This document shows positions 14,401-27,200 of a stretch of 64,000 bases of DNA, piece by piece. Under the pieces are notes generated by a model. The model had not been told where the DNA came from. It saw nothing but the letters and a program-made list of their open reading frames with translations, and made no database searches. The translations under genes were made by a program, and so were the position numbers. Position 1 is the first letter of the stretch, and each line of letters opens with the position of its first letter. Source of the DNA: Bolinopsis microptera (lineage: Eukaryota; Ctenophora; Tentaculata; Lobata; Bolinopsidae); assembly GCF_026151205.1 (NCBI RefSeq), contig NC_087084.1, positions 10,629,453 through 10,693,452 on the forward strand. Reading direction: 5' to 3'.

Positions 14401-17400
14401 CACCATGCACTTGTTACACCAACGGTGAACCATGTAACAGGCTACTAGTAAGGATAAGAGCCAGTTGTTGTGGCACGTGACAGTGATTCGAGGATTTGAT
14501 TGGTCACTGCTGGAAACCGATTGGTTAATCTCTGTCACGTGTCTGTCATGTGCCTGGAAAAATGCTCGAATATTTTCTGTCTGTACTCAAAACACAGTTT
14601 TACTGATGAGATATTTAAAGTTACATACCTCAGAGATCTCTTGACTGAGGTTGGCTGTATAATGTACAGTGTATACCTGTATATACAGTGTATACGGTCA
14701 CTGTGTTCTGTGTTGCCAGTTTACACAGAACAATGGTATAAAATTAAATAATTATTCCACTATTAGATAATTATTCAAACTAACCGGTTGGCATATATTA
14801 ATGTATCCAGGGCAGTGGATCTATAACAATATTTTATGAGCTAATTTAAACTGTCACGTTTAAACATATCTCACCATTTGCCCTAGAACAAGAACTACCA
14901 CAACCATCATTTTCCTACCCCAGTATTTGCTTTAATGGGGTTATAATATTCTAAATACTAGTGTAACCCGTGTCTACGGCCGGAGATTCATTATCGCATT
15001 TGCAAAAGTTTAAACGGTGCAAAAGTATGCAGTCGCTGATCAGTCGAAACCGGCCCCATTAGAGTAAATTTAATAATAATTCTAATATTCTAAATATTGC
15101 AATTGGGCCCCTTTATATTATATTTGTTTAAAACCCTCCTCTGTTTCAGTTAGGAACGCGGGAAGTTCCCTGTATATACGGGAAACAAATACAGAACGTG
15201 AGAATGAGATACGTGTACGGCTTATGTGACAGATGTACTCTCAAAACTATACATCCCATACTAAAACACTCCCACCATACCAGAGTGAGTTGTTGTGGTT
15301 ACTATCATTACGGTTACTATCGTTACGGTTACTATCGTTACGGTTACCATCGTTACGGTTACTATCGTTACGGTTACTATCTTAACGGTTACTATCGTTA
15401 CGGTTACTATCGTTACGGTTAATATCGTTACGGTTACTATAGTTACGGTTACTATCGTTACGGTTACTATCGTTACGGTTACTATCGTTACGGTTACTAT
15501 CGTTACGGTTACTATCGTTACGGTTAATATCGTTACGGTTACTATAGTTACGGTTACTATCGTTACGGTTACTATCGTTACGGTTACTATCGTTACGGTT
15601 ACTATCGTTACGGTTACTATCGTTACGGTTACTATCGTTACGGTTACTATCGTTACGGTTACTATCGTTACGGTTACTATCGTTACGGTTACTATAGTTA
15701 CGGTTACTATCGTTACGGTTACTATCGTTACGGTTACTATCGTTACAGTTACTATCGTTACAGTTACTATCGTTACAGTTACTATCGTTACATTTACTAT
15801 CGTTACAGTTACTATCGTTACAGTTACTATCGTTACAGTTACTATCGTTACAGTTACTTTCGTTACAGTTACTATCGTTACAGTTACTATCGTTACAGTT
15901 ACTATCGTTACAGTTACTATCGTTACAGTTACTATTGTTACCGTTACAGTTACTATCGTTACAGTTACCATCTTTACGGTTACTATATTTACAGATACTA
16001 TATTTACAGATACTCATTTACAAATTGTTTATTAAATACTTTTTAAATGTTTAAATAGTTTTCAAATTTTACTGAGTTCAGCAATAAATGATCAAAAAAT
16101 GTTGTACGGGTGAAACGTGGAAACTTTCCTGGTGTTAAAAAACAATTTTTTAAACTGGTCTGTGGTTTAATATTTCACCTAACCCTCACTTTTACTTTAA
16201 CATTAACTGTGTACTACTGTAACATTACTGTAACATTAACTGTGTACTACTGTAACATTACTGTAACATTAACTGTGTACTACTGTAACATTAACTGTGT
16301 ACTACTGTGACAAGATTTAGCAAATTTTCTTTTATTTCCATACACACAACAATTTCCTAAAAAACAAACATCGTAAATTGGCGTTATCTCGATCAGCAGA
16401 TTGCATTTCTTAGAAATTCGTTTTTAAAATTAGAGGTAATCTCATTACACGATTATCTTTTCAATCCCCAGAATTCAGCTCTCTCGCTAGGAAACAAAAC
16501 TTTTGATCACGATTCGTCTACGCATATTAATCATACTTTATTTAAAAAATCATTGTTAGGAACATTTCTTTAAACTTTTTATGCTTCTCTTTTCGCGAAA
16601 AGTTTGTGTGACATGGACGAGAGCTACTTTTGATCGTGACAAATATTTTCAATGTTGCATAATGATGATGTCATGATCTCAATAGATTTAACAGATTTCT
16701 AGTGTTGTAATAGTTTAAAATACATAGTTGGATTTTAACTGCCATTTTCATAATTGTGACTGAAGATCATGGTGTTAAATGTGGAAAATGAATTAAACAT
16801 TCAATGTTTCTATACTTTAAGTTTTAAACAGATTTATTCTTGGAATGCTAAGGATCACCTAACTTGCTAAAAATAAAACACTACATATTCTCTAACTACA
16901 AATCAGATAGGGTTGCCATTATCGGTACAATTCTTTTTATCGCGATAATCGATAATTTTTTCGAAATTATCGCGATAATATCGGTTATCGGCGATAAATT
17001 TGGCAAGATAATTGAAGTAATATTTGTCTGCACTCTGCGTACTTACATATTGTATTATGCTCCTATGCTATGTAACCTTGCAATATCATCATTATATAGT
17101 AACAAAATGGCATAAAATGTAGAAAATCAACAATCAGCATATCTAACGAAGATTCATTCAAGTTACAAAATAGTTTATTCAAAAAAGTCTGCTGGCGTGG
17201 TACGATATAATATAATGAACGGCGTATTTCTTAGATAGTGTCAGTTTTCTGCCTGTTAGTTGTGAATAGGTCAATCTCCCGAGCAAGGGTATCTATCATT
17301 GGTACCGAGTTGTCGAATGGCCTGTAAGTCCTGATAACCAGTCGCCGTTTGTCTCTTACTACTTGAACAACCGCTGGTGCAGGGACTTAAAGTTACTTCG

Positions 17401-20400
17401 TGATAATTCTAGAACGTTACCAGCGATACAAAGTTAAGGTTCTTTCAATCTTTCTCTTAACATATCGTGTACGTAGACTATCAACTTCAAGAAGAGATCG
17501 AAAATGTAGCAATTATATCTTTTCCGGCTGTCAATAAACTGAAGAATCACTTCTGCATGAGCGAGATTTTTGTCTCTTTTACACAGAACTGATAATGTCT
17601 TTAACTAACTCAGTCTTTTCAGCATCCAGTTTTAGATTACCTAGCTCCAATTCAACCAAAACGTCGTTCACTGCATTGCAGTTATCACTCCAACTGCCAA
17701 CATACTGCACAGTGAGCTCCAACGGTTTTTGCAGTCTTGTTGTAGTCTGAGTTCCTTTCTGTGCTTCAACAAACAACAATCTCTACGTCTGAGCATACAA
17801 CCTTCAAGTTCAATCCACCTACTTACTTAGATGCGATAACGCAACATTTAAATTTTCATTGCCACAAATTCATTCACAATACACACTACACAGCACGTCA
17901 GCATACCATCACACTGTAAATTATGCTAGCACTGGGGTTTTACTCTACAAACAAAGAAACAGATTAGAAAATCTGTGCCATTTTTCCCTAATAAAAAGTG
18001 GTTGATTATCGCGATAATTCTCGAAAATTATCGCGATAATCGATAACGATTTTTGGAGAATTATCGCCGATAATTATCGGCCGATAATATCGGCTGGCAA
18101 CCCTAAAATCAGATAGAGAAATCTTTAAAATCGTCAGAAAAAATGTTGCATGAGGGTCGTCCTGTGTAATTTGTTTTCTGTAATTATTAGTAGTAAGGAA
18201 TGTCGGACACGAAAGTAATAAACTTTCGCATACCTGGAATATTTTACTCAGCCTGTGTGACGCACGTGGGCGCGGCTTAAGTACCTAATTAATATCATTC
18301 TCGTGAGTAGATGGAATTTGGAGCATTAGTAACCGTAATATCACCAGTAACTCCAAGATGGTCAATAAGGAATGAGGATTGGGATTAATTCGTATCTTAA
18401 TAATTTGCTAATTACTAATTACCTAACTAATTAGTATAATTAACACGGCCGTCTCCTCAGTCAGCAAAGCACCAGTTCAGGATATGGGAGTATTATGATG
18501 GCAGTGAGTGGAGATGTTTCGAGTACGGTAAAGCTTCCTTCCAACACTTCCTAGCTTCATTCTCCCTTCTTTGTAAGGTCAGTTTCAAAGAAGTGTCACG
18601 TGGTGTGACGTCATGTCACGTGGTGACATTTATCCTGGAAAGTTTTGACGGTTTCCGTGAATGTACGTGTTTTCATTCTGATGAGCTGTTTTTCAATCTA
18701 ACCTGTTTAAAAGTTTAAAACATTTATTAATTTCAATAAATAAACATGCTCACAACTCAGAACGGTACAGTCAAAGATAAAGCTATAACGATAAGAGATA
18801 GCTACGGAACACAATGGTACATAGACCTGATAAACGACAAGATAACGAACTACAGTTCCTCGGGTGCTGTTAGATCTTATGTAATCAGACAGAGAGAGGT
18901 GCACGGGGTTACGTGCGATGATATTCATCAGGTTTGTTAACATTTCTAGTTTGCAGTTCTTGTTAATGTTTATAATTAACATGGAGATGTAACTTCTGTT
19001 AATGCTAATTTTTGTCGGTAACTTTTCTGCACTTTCGCATCATGAGTTGACAGAAACTACAGTTACTATAATATCTTTTAAAGTTGTATCTTGAACTCAT
19101 TATGACAATTAAATATTAAAAATTAAATTCTAAATGCCAATTTTCAGGAGAAGGAGCGATACTTATCACGTGACAATCACAACGCGCTGCACGTGCTACA
19201 AAACACGTACTGTAACGCGCACTACACGTATCCTCCCACGTGGAACAACAAACTAGTCCACACCCTCGCCACCACGTCCGAGGAGTACAGACACATTTCC
19301 TGTCAGATACCACTACCACACAGGACACACATATCTTCTGTTATTAGAATACAGGACACGGACTCTTGGCACATGTTCTCAAAGTTAGTTTTCTTATTTT
19401 CTCATTTTTACTTTTATTTCACGAAGTGGAACTTACAAAACATGGATCACTCTTATCTTAGGATCAAGGCGACATTTTGCTTAAAAGCTGTTCGATAGAA
19501 AGACCGCAAAAATTCTTTAAATCTATTCAATGGAATGACCGCATGGTGAGATTCGATTCACTGAACGGTTAACTAAACCATGACGTAAGGTCATCTTGCG
19601 AATATTCCCTGCCGAGTGATCTATCTCTGGAATTCCAAGTATTGGAACTCTATGAAGTGTCGTGATTGCTAATGCCGCATAGTTTGATGTGAAGTGTGCT
19701 TAATGTAGAGTGTACAGTGTACTATAATATTATATAACACTATAAATAATTTCATACAAATAGAGATTAGATAAGGATAATTGGACTATTTAAACAATAA
19801 CGATTGAAATATACTCTATACCTTTCCAGGAAGCGTATTCGCAGCTCAAATGAGCGGAAATAGAAATAAATAAGCGCTGAACGACAAACCATTATAGCTG
19901 CATGTAGAGTGTAGAGTGTAGAGTGTAGAGTGTAGAATGTAGAGTGTATAATATTGTATAGTGTAGTGTATACTGTATAGTTTACAGCTACTGTAGGGTC
20001 TTCATAAGCATAAAAAGACCACAAAAATGCTTTAAATATATTCAATGGAATGACTGCATCTTGAGACATACTGAGTAGCTGAGAAAACCACAGCACTTAT
20101 TCTGAGGTCTACTCTCATATTCCCAGCATATATTTGACTAGGCCATTGTACCAACCATGTAATCAAATTAAACAATGTAATAGTCTCTAGGGGAAAAAAA
20201 TAAGAAACTTTAATTAAGTAAAGATAATTTAATGATGTCCCCTTTATATAAAGCCAAGCGAATATGGCTAGAGTGTAAAATTGACGGGCAAAGCCTTAAA
20301 AACAGCTAAAGTTAAGTAATGATTAAAATAAACATGACAATCATGTTTGCCGACCTCTAAATAGCAAGTACAGCTTTATTTCAACTCAATAGAGTATAGT

Positions 20401-23352
20401 GTCAGAAATACTTATTTTCCGATTTTGACCGAAAAATAATACCAATTTTGCACATTAATTTCTAAACTTTTAGTCAAATCGGTATCGATTGGGTTGCCCC
20501 CCCCCCCCCTCCCCTCTCCACATATTTTAACAGCTTAGTGCTTTTCTTTAGAACCCCTCGCCAGTTACCTTCAATTACACACGATCTGGAATTCCAAGTA
20601 TTGTAATGTCGTCACCGCTCACGCTGCATAGTTTAAACAATCTGATGTGAAGTGTACAGTGTATAGATTATATAGTGTATAGTGTAAATTGTGTATAGTG
20701 TATAGTGTATAGTGCATAGTGTATAGTGTATAGGGTATAGTGTATAGTGAAGTGTGTAGTTAACATTTATGGTAGGGTTCTATAAGTATAAGACTGTTAT
20801 GAGATTGTTAAGCAATTATAAACGCCCATTCTTGTTGATTTCACAAGACCATATTTTTCCATTATAACAGTTAAAGGAATAAAGAGCAGTAAAGTAACTC
20901 CTCAATAACGATTAAGTTCCAAATTTGACTGTTAGTGGGGACTCTAATACGCTGTAATGTCCTTGTTTTTCCTAGAAAATTTGAGGGTTACTAGCGAGCA
21001 ATTAAGTAAATGCTGTATTGATAGATTCGTGAGAAGCCTAGTCAAGTTACTTCGCAAGAAATACTGAAATTCTCGCGCGTTAACGTTAACTAATGTCACC
21101 GCAGCTGTTAAAAGTGCAGCTTTCTGCAGAAGTGAGCTGTGCAAGGACGTGACTAATATTAATTTCTGAGGTTACATTTTGTGTGATTCTAAGTTTCGAG
21201 ATGCCCTAGTAAGTTTAACAGGACTACCCGCATATTCTTAGGAAAGGTTGGTCTTAAACCATTAGTCAGGTTTAGAATTTGTTGACAATGCCAACCTGTT
21301 CGTAATCCTGCCTTCATAACATGTTTGGACAGTGCTCGTGAGTCATCAGATGCTATAGTTGTACATGTTGCTTCATGAAGGCCAGGTCATATCAAATAGT
21401 TCCTATTCCTGCTAAACTAGTACCTACTAAATTTGGTAATCACATGTGCGAGGGAATTTGACGTCAGGCGCGGTAAACTTTGAGCAACGAAAGATGCCAC
21501 CATGCTGCGCGCGCTACAGTCTTCAAATCGAATTGTATCGTTATTTAAGGGCGCATTATTTAAAGTCAGCTACATAACATGTGCATAACGTGTGATAAAA
21601 GCGATGCCGCTAATAATTGTTACTAATAATCATCGTCATCGAGGTAATTGTAACTAAACTTATTTACAGAGAGCACCAGTTATTGAGCCTAACGAGTAGC
21701 AGCGTTAAGGTGGACTTACTGTGGTCTGATAGCACAATGAACAGAGAACATGAGGCTTCTGATAAAAGTAAGTTACATTCTCTTTCATTTTGTAGTAAGT
21801 TACATTCTTTTTCACTAAGTTGTAAGTTACAATCTCTTCCACTTAGTAGTTAATTGCCTTCCATTTCTCTAAGTAGTAATTTACATTCTCTTTCACTTAG
21901 ATGTAAGTTACACACTCTTTCACTTAGTAGTATGTTAAATTCTCTTTCAGTAAGTAATAAGTAGCATTCTCTTTCATTCTCTTAATCCTTATATTTTGCA
22001 GATGGGTTAGAAACCAGCCTGATAACACACGACTGTATATATTTCGACAGACACATCCAAACAAAACAAAACTTCAATACTCTAGTGCTGTGCAAGGTGA
22101 GAATTTTGTAATCCATATCTTTCTATTCTGTAACTTTAATATGTTTTTGTCTGTAATTTTATCAGTCATTGGCAGGATATCTTGTGTACTTTGTAAATGG
22201 CTATATCTCATTGTAATGCATGTTTCAATACACAGTATAGTGGACTACATCTGACACTGTGAACTATTTGCAGGTAGCCTACGACCCTTCGGATAACCAG
22301 AGTGTAGTAGATGACCCGTTCCACGCCACTACAGTTCACATGGACACTAGGGTAAATACACTCAGTCTTGTAGTCATGGCAACAAGATAAGATGTTGTCA
22401 GAATTTTAATTTTCATAACTGTCACCGTTAAAAAAGTAGCTATATAAACTACATTATAAATAGTAAGAATAGATTATCAGGCTAAGGATAGTTCTCCAAT
22501 GATCTTCCTACTGCCTTACATATGCGGAGAGTTGTCACAGTGTTAATCAGTATAAGGAGCAACCCAGTAACCGGAGCACAAATGCTGCTTGATTAAGCAG
22601 AAACCGGCTAAGGAGCTTAATAATAGTACGATTCCGAGAAAAGCCGGAAAAATTAACTTGCAAATTTGCGGCCCTTTATAATTTGGAGCACTCAGCACAG
22701 TCACGTATTATTTATGTGAAATATAACGGAATGTTAGATAACAATGCTGAGATGTTGCCTGTTCCAGTGCTGGTTCAGGGCCTGTTTTAGGTTATTATTT
22801 TATTAGAATTTGACTTTGACGTTACATCCAGACGTTACGCGGACCGTTATCTCGAGGTTGCAATGTCTTCTCTACAGTTAATGTGTGTGAAATTTGGGGT
22901 GCACAAAACATAAACTGAACCTGCACTTTCTGATATGATATTTATGCAATTATTTACAGATATCCACACACAGTATTTGGTCCACACTCCACATGTATTC
23001 AGATGAAAATTCTAATTAAACAACATTAGCCAAAAACCAGCTTTCTTTGAAATAATGTAACTCTTATAAAGCACAAAATGGCGGTGGGCGGTAAAACACG
23101 AAGAAAACTTCGAATTAAAATACAGATTAAGTCAACACTATCTGACTATCACGCTCTCTATATATACTCTCTATATATATATAACTATAAGTTAACCCTC
23201 TCTTATTCCAGCACAGAGACGCCATCACTCCACTTTTCTGCGTTTTCTTCAACCCAGCCCTTAAGAATGCTTCATCCAACAACTGCAAGACAACTGACGA
23301 GAAGACAGTCGCTTTGGAGATGAAAACTTTACCGGACACAAATCCTAGTTGA
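8465..23352 (+). CDS. SH2-WWE-WWE-PARP-like protein, 12-exon gene model
   Basis: Exons: 8465-8617, 9083-9237, 9654-9817, 10013-10146, 15150-15284, 18461-18577, 18761-18931, 19148-19383, 21670-21767, 22002-22096, 22274-22351, 23212-23352. Every junction is GT-AG and every phase agrees, giving about 558 residues. SH2 is at about 58-155: DLSRGDAEDFL helix, GSYLVRP with the phosphotyrosine-binding Arg, and LNHYLIRLDNGY. WWE1 (about 158-240) starts KIWEYETSRSRW. WWE2 (about 252-335) starts FRIWEYYDGSEWRC and ends in YIDL and RSYVIRQRE. The PARP fold (about 365-525) starts YPPTW and has SSVIRIQDTDSW. WWE domains bind ADP-ribose derivatives in known family members, and SH2 binds phosphotyrosine. The PARP triad His (family LFHGT) is replaced in LLWSDST, while a Tyr persists in CIYF, so transferase activity is doubtful. 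The start Met is the first in exon 1; more upstream exons are possible. Least certain is the exon 4 acceptor, with a weak pyrimidine tract. Convergent with the EF-hand gene. Confidence 0.75.
9255..9625 (+). repeat. Pyrimidine-rich repeat in the intron splitting SH2
   Basis: About ten copies of a 33-36-bp unit with CACTTCATGCTCCTTCTTTA, almost all pyrimidine on the sense strand. It fills the intron at 9238-9653. The open frames across it are spurious. Such a tract could act as a long polypyrimidine region before the 9654 acceptor; that is inference. Confidence 0.85.
10376..11205. repeat. 23-bp satellite in intron 4
   Basis: About 36 copies of ACAGCTGGTAGATGATACC plus GGT or AGT variants. Two main unit types (ending CCCGGT and CCTAGT) are clustered in blocks, and a minor GATATTACC variant recurs. 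Repeat-derived open frames on the minus strand (Tyr/Leu/Pro/Val repeats) are not genes. Confidence 0.95.
11343..12109. mobile_element. Non-autonomous TIR transposon with TA target duplication
   Basis: A perfect 34-bp terminal inverted repeat starts CAGGGTGGGCCAAAAGTCAG at 11343 and is mirrored at 12076-12109. Both ends are flanked by TA, the target of the Tc1/mariner group. The 767-bp interior has only short minus-strand frames (11398-11607 and 11556-11756), with no DDE/D signature that I recognise. It lies in intron 4 of the PARP-like gene. Confidence 0.85.
12121..12225. repeat. CT microsatellite
   Basis: Interrupted CTCTCT tracts with TATAATATT interruptions directly follow the TIR transposon. 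Confidence 0.85.
12661..12742. repeat. Imperfect hairpin
   Basis: ATGATTTGGGAACGAAA at the left end is nearly complementary to TTTCGTTCCCCAAATCAT at the right end. It may be a foldback remnant inside intron 4. Confidence 0.55.
13098..13740. repeat. 33-bp satellite in intron 4
   Basis: About 19 copies of a 33-bp unit containing GTGAGGGCCCTAATGTCCTG and GGTTACAGGTTACA. A multiple of three keeps two frames open, giving false 177- and 201-residue frames of an 11-residue repeat. Its position inside an intron and near-perfect DNA identity without codon-position bias argue for a satellite. Confidence 0.95.
15294..16018. repeat. 15-bp satellite abutting the exon 5 donor
   Basis: About 48 copies of GTTACGGTTACTATC start nine bases past the exon 5 splice donor at 15285. 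From about 15745 nearly all units change to GTTACAGTTACTATC, so the array has two homogenised blocks. It is open on both strands only because of the unit length. Confidence 0.95.
16190..16310. repeat. 33-bp short tandem repeat
   Basis: Three to four copies of a unit with CATTAACTGTGTACTACTGT, in intron 5 between the 15-bp array and the hAT element. Confidence 0.8.
16908..18105. mobile_element. hAT-type transposon, non-autonomous or decayed
   Basis: The ends are TAGGGTTGCCA and its complement TGGCAACCCTA, flanked on both sides by the 8-bp duplication AAATCAGA (16900-16907 and 18106-18113). Target length and TIR form are those of hAT elements. Both subterminal regions are packed with ATTATCGCGATAAT-type palindromes, plausible transposase-binding sites. 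The 1198-bp interior has a 66-residue minus-strand frame (17579-17779) that could be a transposase scrap but lacks recognisable motifs. It sits in intron 5 of the PARP-like gene. Confidence 0.85.
19485..20760. repeat. Diverged repeats and TAGAGTG/TATAGTG tracts in intron 8
   Basis: Two diverged copies of a module that includes TCTGGAATTCCAAGTATTG (19624 and 20582) and a following GATGTGAAGTGT, each leading into short-unit tracts: TAGAGTG near 19905-19940 and TATAGTG at 20655-20755. A second module, TTCAATGGAATGAC, occurs at 19527 and 20041. No exon is visible here. Confidence 0.6.
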
Positions 23353-24210
23353 ATCCTATATAAAGGGGTGCACAAATCCTAGTTTTAATCCTAGACCAAC
23401 AGGCACAAATCCTAGTTTCAATCCTGTTAATTTATATTGTCTGTTATGTGACAATTCCTTTGTGAACTCGAGTTGGTAATTTTGTTGTTTTGTTTAAATG
23501 TTGCGAATCTGAGTTCACATGACAACACTTGCATTACATGCAGTTATTCCGGGGGAGGCAGTTCAGAGTTATCTTATCAAATGTATTCATATTACTTAGT
23601 AAGCTCATCATATTATGATTATTATTTAAAGTAATTGAGAGTGAGATGAAGTCCTGAACTTTAGGATTTTTATCTAATTCTAACAAAATACGCTCTTTTC
23701 ATCAAAATTCTTATTTAGCTCCAATTTTCTGGGGCATTATATTTTGGGTTGCCTGAATTTTACCTGACGTCACAAAAACATTACGTGACGTCATGACAAC
23801 ACCACGTGACGTTATCATTTACGTCAGCAGTCAGTTATTGATTTAGTATTCTGTAAATAGCTTAACATTTGGAATGTTATAAATGGAATTACTCGAGTGT
23901 TTTATTTGTTTGAAATTCTACTAATTAATGATAATATTAGTACAATTAGGATACTCAATATTAGTCATTGTTTCAAACATTAGTTCTATTATGTATCTCA
24001 TTGTGATAAAACATAAAAATCTCATCGAGAAAATCTTCTAGGCCAAGAAAGAAAAAGAAGCAGATCGTTTATTTTTCAGTCTAGTAAAATACCTTGACTT
24101 ATGCATAAAAATAGTTTATCATAATGCATAACATACGATATGACGTCACACCACGTCACATGACGACACACCACGTGACATGACGTCACACCACGTGACA
24201 TGACGTCATG
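23353..24210. other. Intergenic space between convergent genes
   Basis: A CACAAATCCTAG motif recurs twice just after the PARP-like stop codon. TGACGTCA/CACGTG words cluster at 23765-23815 and again at 24133-24210, directly beyond the EF-hand stop. No clear AATAAA could be assigned to either gene. Confidence 0.4.
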
Positions 24211-27200
24211 TCACGCGCTGTTATCTCCCGTGATAAAAACTTTCAGAAACTCTCGTTTAGAAATTAGTCCATCTTTGTCCCTGTCCAGATTATCCAGTAT
24301 TGAGTCAAGTTCCTCCTCCGATATCCTCAAACCTGGAAGTTGATATAATGAAATCAACAGTAAAATTAACTTATGATATTGTATTGTATCTAATCCTGCA
24401 CCTTTTCCTCCTCTACCTAGACATGCAACCTGCAACCCGAAGGTGATTGCAGCCCTTAGGGAAGACTATAAGGTCTTCATGCTTCTGTAATTAAATTATA
24501 AATAATGATAACTTGTAAACCCCAGAAGTTTGCAGTACTGTCATGAATCGATATACTTACTGAGCTTGCAGTGTCATTTGGCCATGAGAAAAGCTGGGAT
24601 TGACCGTAAAATTGTATAGAAATAAATGCCCTTCATAACATTTATTCCTCTGAATTGAAAAATGACGTGGGTGCAAAACTAAGTATGAATCAGTATGAAT
24701 CGTGGTGTGAAGATTAGGTACACCTCTGTGTAAAAAGATGCAGGTTAGGAAGTTTAAACATAAAATTAACTAATGATTTAATGAGGTGAATTGTAGAAAC
24801 AGGTAATTTAGTTAAGTGCCAGGTCTTCCGGTATATAATTATAATTATAGGGAGGGGTAGTTTTGGAACACTATAGAAATCTAGTGTTATCCTAATACCT
24901 TTGTTCACACTAATTCATGGATTGATATAACTATACTCATTACTCATATATATGATATAGTTATACTATAACTGCCGATATTATTAATTATATAATTATA
25001 AATATATATATTTACTCATACTTGAATATTTACTTATACTGAAGAGTGTATTCTTGAACTCCACTCTGCTCAGATGACCACTGTTATTTCTGTCAAATAC
25101 CCTGAAAATAAAATAATCAGTGAAGTTAATCGTGAAATATATTGTCTGCAATCTGCATGCTGCAAAACTACAGATAGTAGATAATAGTGATCGTAAAAGA
25201 TAATAAATTAATGAAAGAAAAAAAAAATCATTACAATAGTAACCGATAGAAATTAGTATGAATTGATTAAGGATTGGGTAATGGGTTAGGGTTGGGATCA
25301 GATTAGAGGGTTAGTGTTTCGAATAGTCGTTCAGGGCCAGCTAGAGAACGGGTTGAAAAAGTCACGTGACAGTCGAGTGATTAATCATCCTTAATTCCCA
25401 CTTCTGAGAAGATGGTACGTAAACCCCCTCAGAGTCCGTGTTGACGGATAATACTATTGTCATTGATACAGTCTAAGTTTCTTCGAAATTGAAAATTACC
25501 CGCGGCAAAATGCTGCGAAGAGGCGTGCCGGGTCAGTCCATTAACAATCATGAACAAGATCTGTGACTCGTCAAAATTTTGATCACATCCTAACTTCTCG
25601 AGATCACGTTTCACACGAATCTCAGACAATAAATACAAGTTGTCGAGTTAATCAAATGTGATGCGTAAAAAATTAACCTGAAGACGGACTCGAACTGTTC
25701 TTTAGGAGTTATAAAAGGATTGTGCTGGCGGGACATTAGTTTTACAAATTCACAGAAACTAAGCACACCGTCATTGTTCATGTCCACTGAGTTAATCATT
25801 TCTACTACCTCCTTCTCTGAGGGACGCAGCCCCACCTGCAGGATAATGTACCGTTATACCTTGAAAAACCCATTTGTCACTTGAATGAACAAAGTTATTG
25901 TTAACATAACATTAACAACCCACCCCCCATTCCTCAAGGTTACTGGTAAAATATAAAATAAATCTATTCGATAATATCACGTGGTGTCACGTGGTGTAAC
26001 GTACCCTTTCCAACAAATCACACAGTTCGTCTACGCAGATCACACCATCCTTGTTAACATCGTAGTTCTTGAATGCTAACTCGTACTCCTAGGATCAAGG
26101 ATGATGAGTTTAAGTTACCATGGTAACACACGTGTTATCATCAATGTCACGTGACAACGTTACCGTTATGTTTGCCAAAAATAAGCAAGAGATTAACATG
26201 ATCAGCAAGTACTGTTTACCGTGGATCGAGTGTAAGCTGATTGGCTCAACATTTTACCTGGATCTCCTCAAAAGAGAGGGTAACTGGATACAAAGGTCAC
26301 CACGTGGCATGACGTCACACCATGTGGCATGACGTCAAACCACGTAACACGTTACTTGGATCTCCTCAAAAGAGAGGGTTACTGGATACAGAGGTCACCA
26401 CGTGGCATGACGTCACACCACGTAACACGTTACCTGGATCTCCTCAAAAGAGAGGGTTACTGGATACAGAGGTCACCACGTGGCATGACGTCACACCATG
26501 TGGCATGACGTCACACCACGTAACACGTTACTTGGATCTCCTCAAAAGAGAGGGTTACTGGATACAGAGGTCACCACGTGGCATGACGTCACACCACGTA
26601 ACACGTTACCTGGATCTCCTCAAAAGAGAGGGTTACTGGATACAGAGGTCACCACGTGGCATGACGTCACACCACGTAACACGTTACCTGGATCTCCTCA
26701 AAAGAGAGGGTTACTGGATACAGAGGTCACCACGTGGCATGACGTCACACCACGTAACACGTTACCTGGATCTCCTCAAAAGAGAGGGTTACTGGATACA
26801 AAGGTCACCACGTGACATGACGTCACACCATGTGGCATGACGTCACACCACGTAACACGTTACCTGGATCTCCTCAAAAGAGAGGGTTACTGGATACAAA
26901 GGTCACCACGTGGCATGACGTCACACCACGTGGCATGACGTCACACCACGCAACACGTTACCTGGATCTCCTCAAAAGAGAGGGTGACAGGATACAAAGG
27001 TCACCACGTGACATGACGTCACACCATGTGGCATGGCGTCACAGCACGTGGCATGACGTCACAACACGTAACACGTTACCTGGATCTCCTCAAAAGAGAG
27101 GGTAACAGGATACAAGGGTCGGTCACGTGGCATGACGTCACACCACGTGGCATGACGTCACACCACGTGGCATGACGTCACACCACGTAACACGTTACCT

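Noticed and set aside
13098-16018. Long open frames of repeated 5- and 11-residue units
   Set aside because: They come from satellites with unit lengths divisible by three, lie inside introns of the PARP-like gene and are open on several frames or both strands.
26322-27105. Plus-strand frames over the exon-end satellite
   Set aside because: They are antisense to the EF-hand exon fragment and are repeat-generated.
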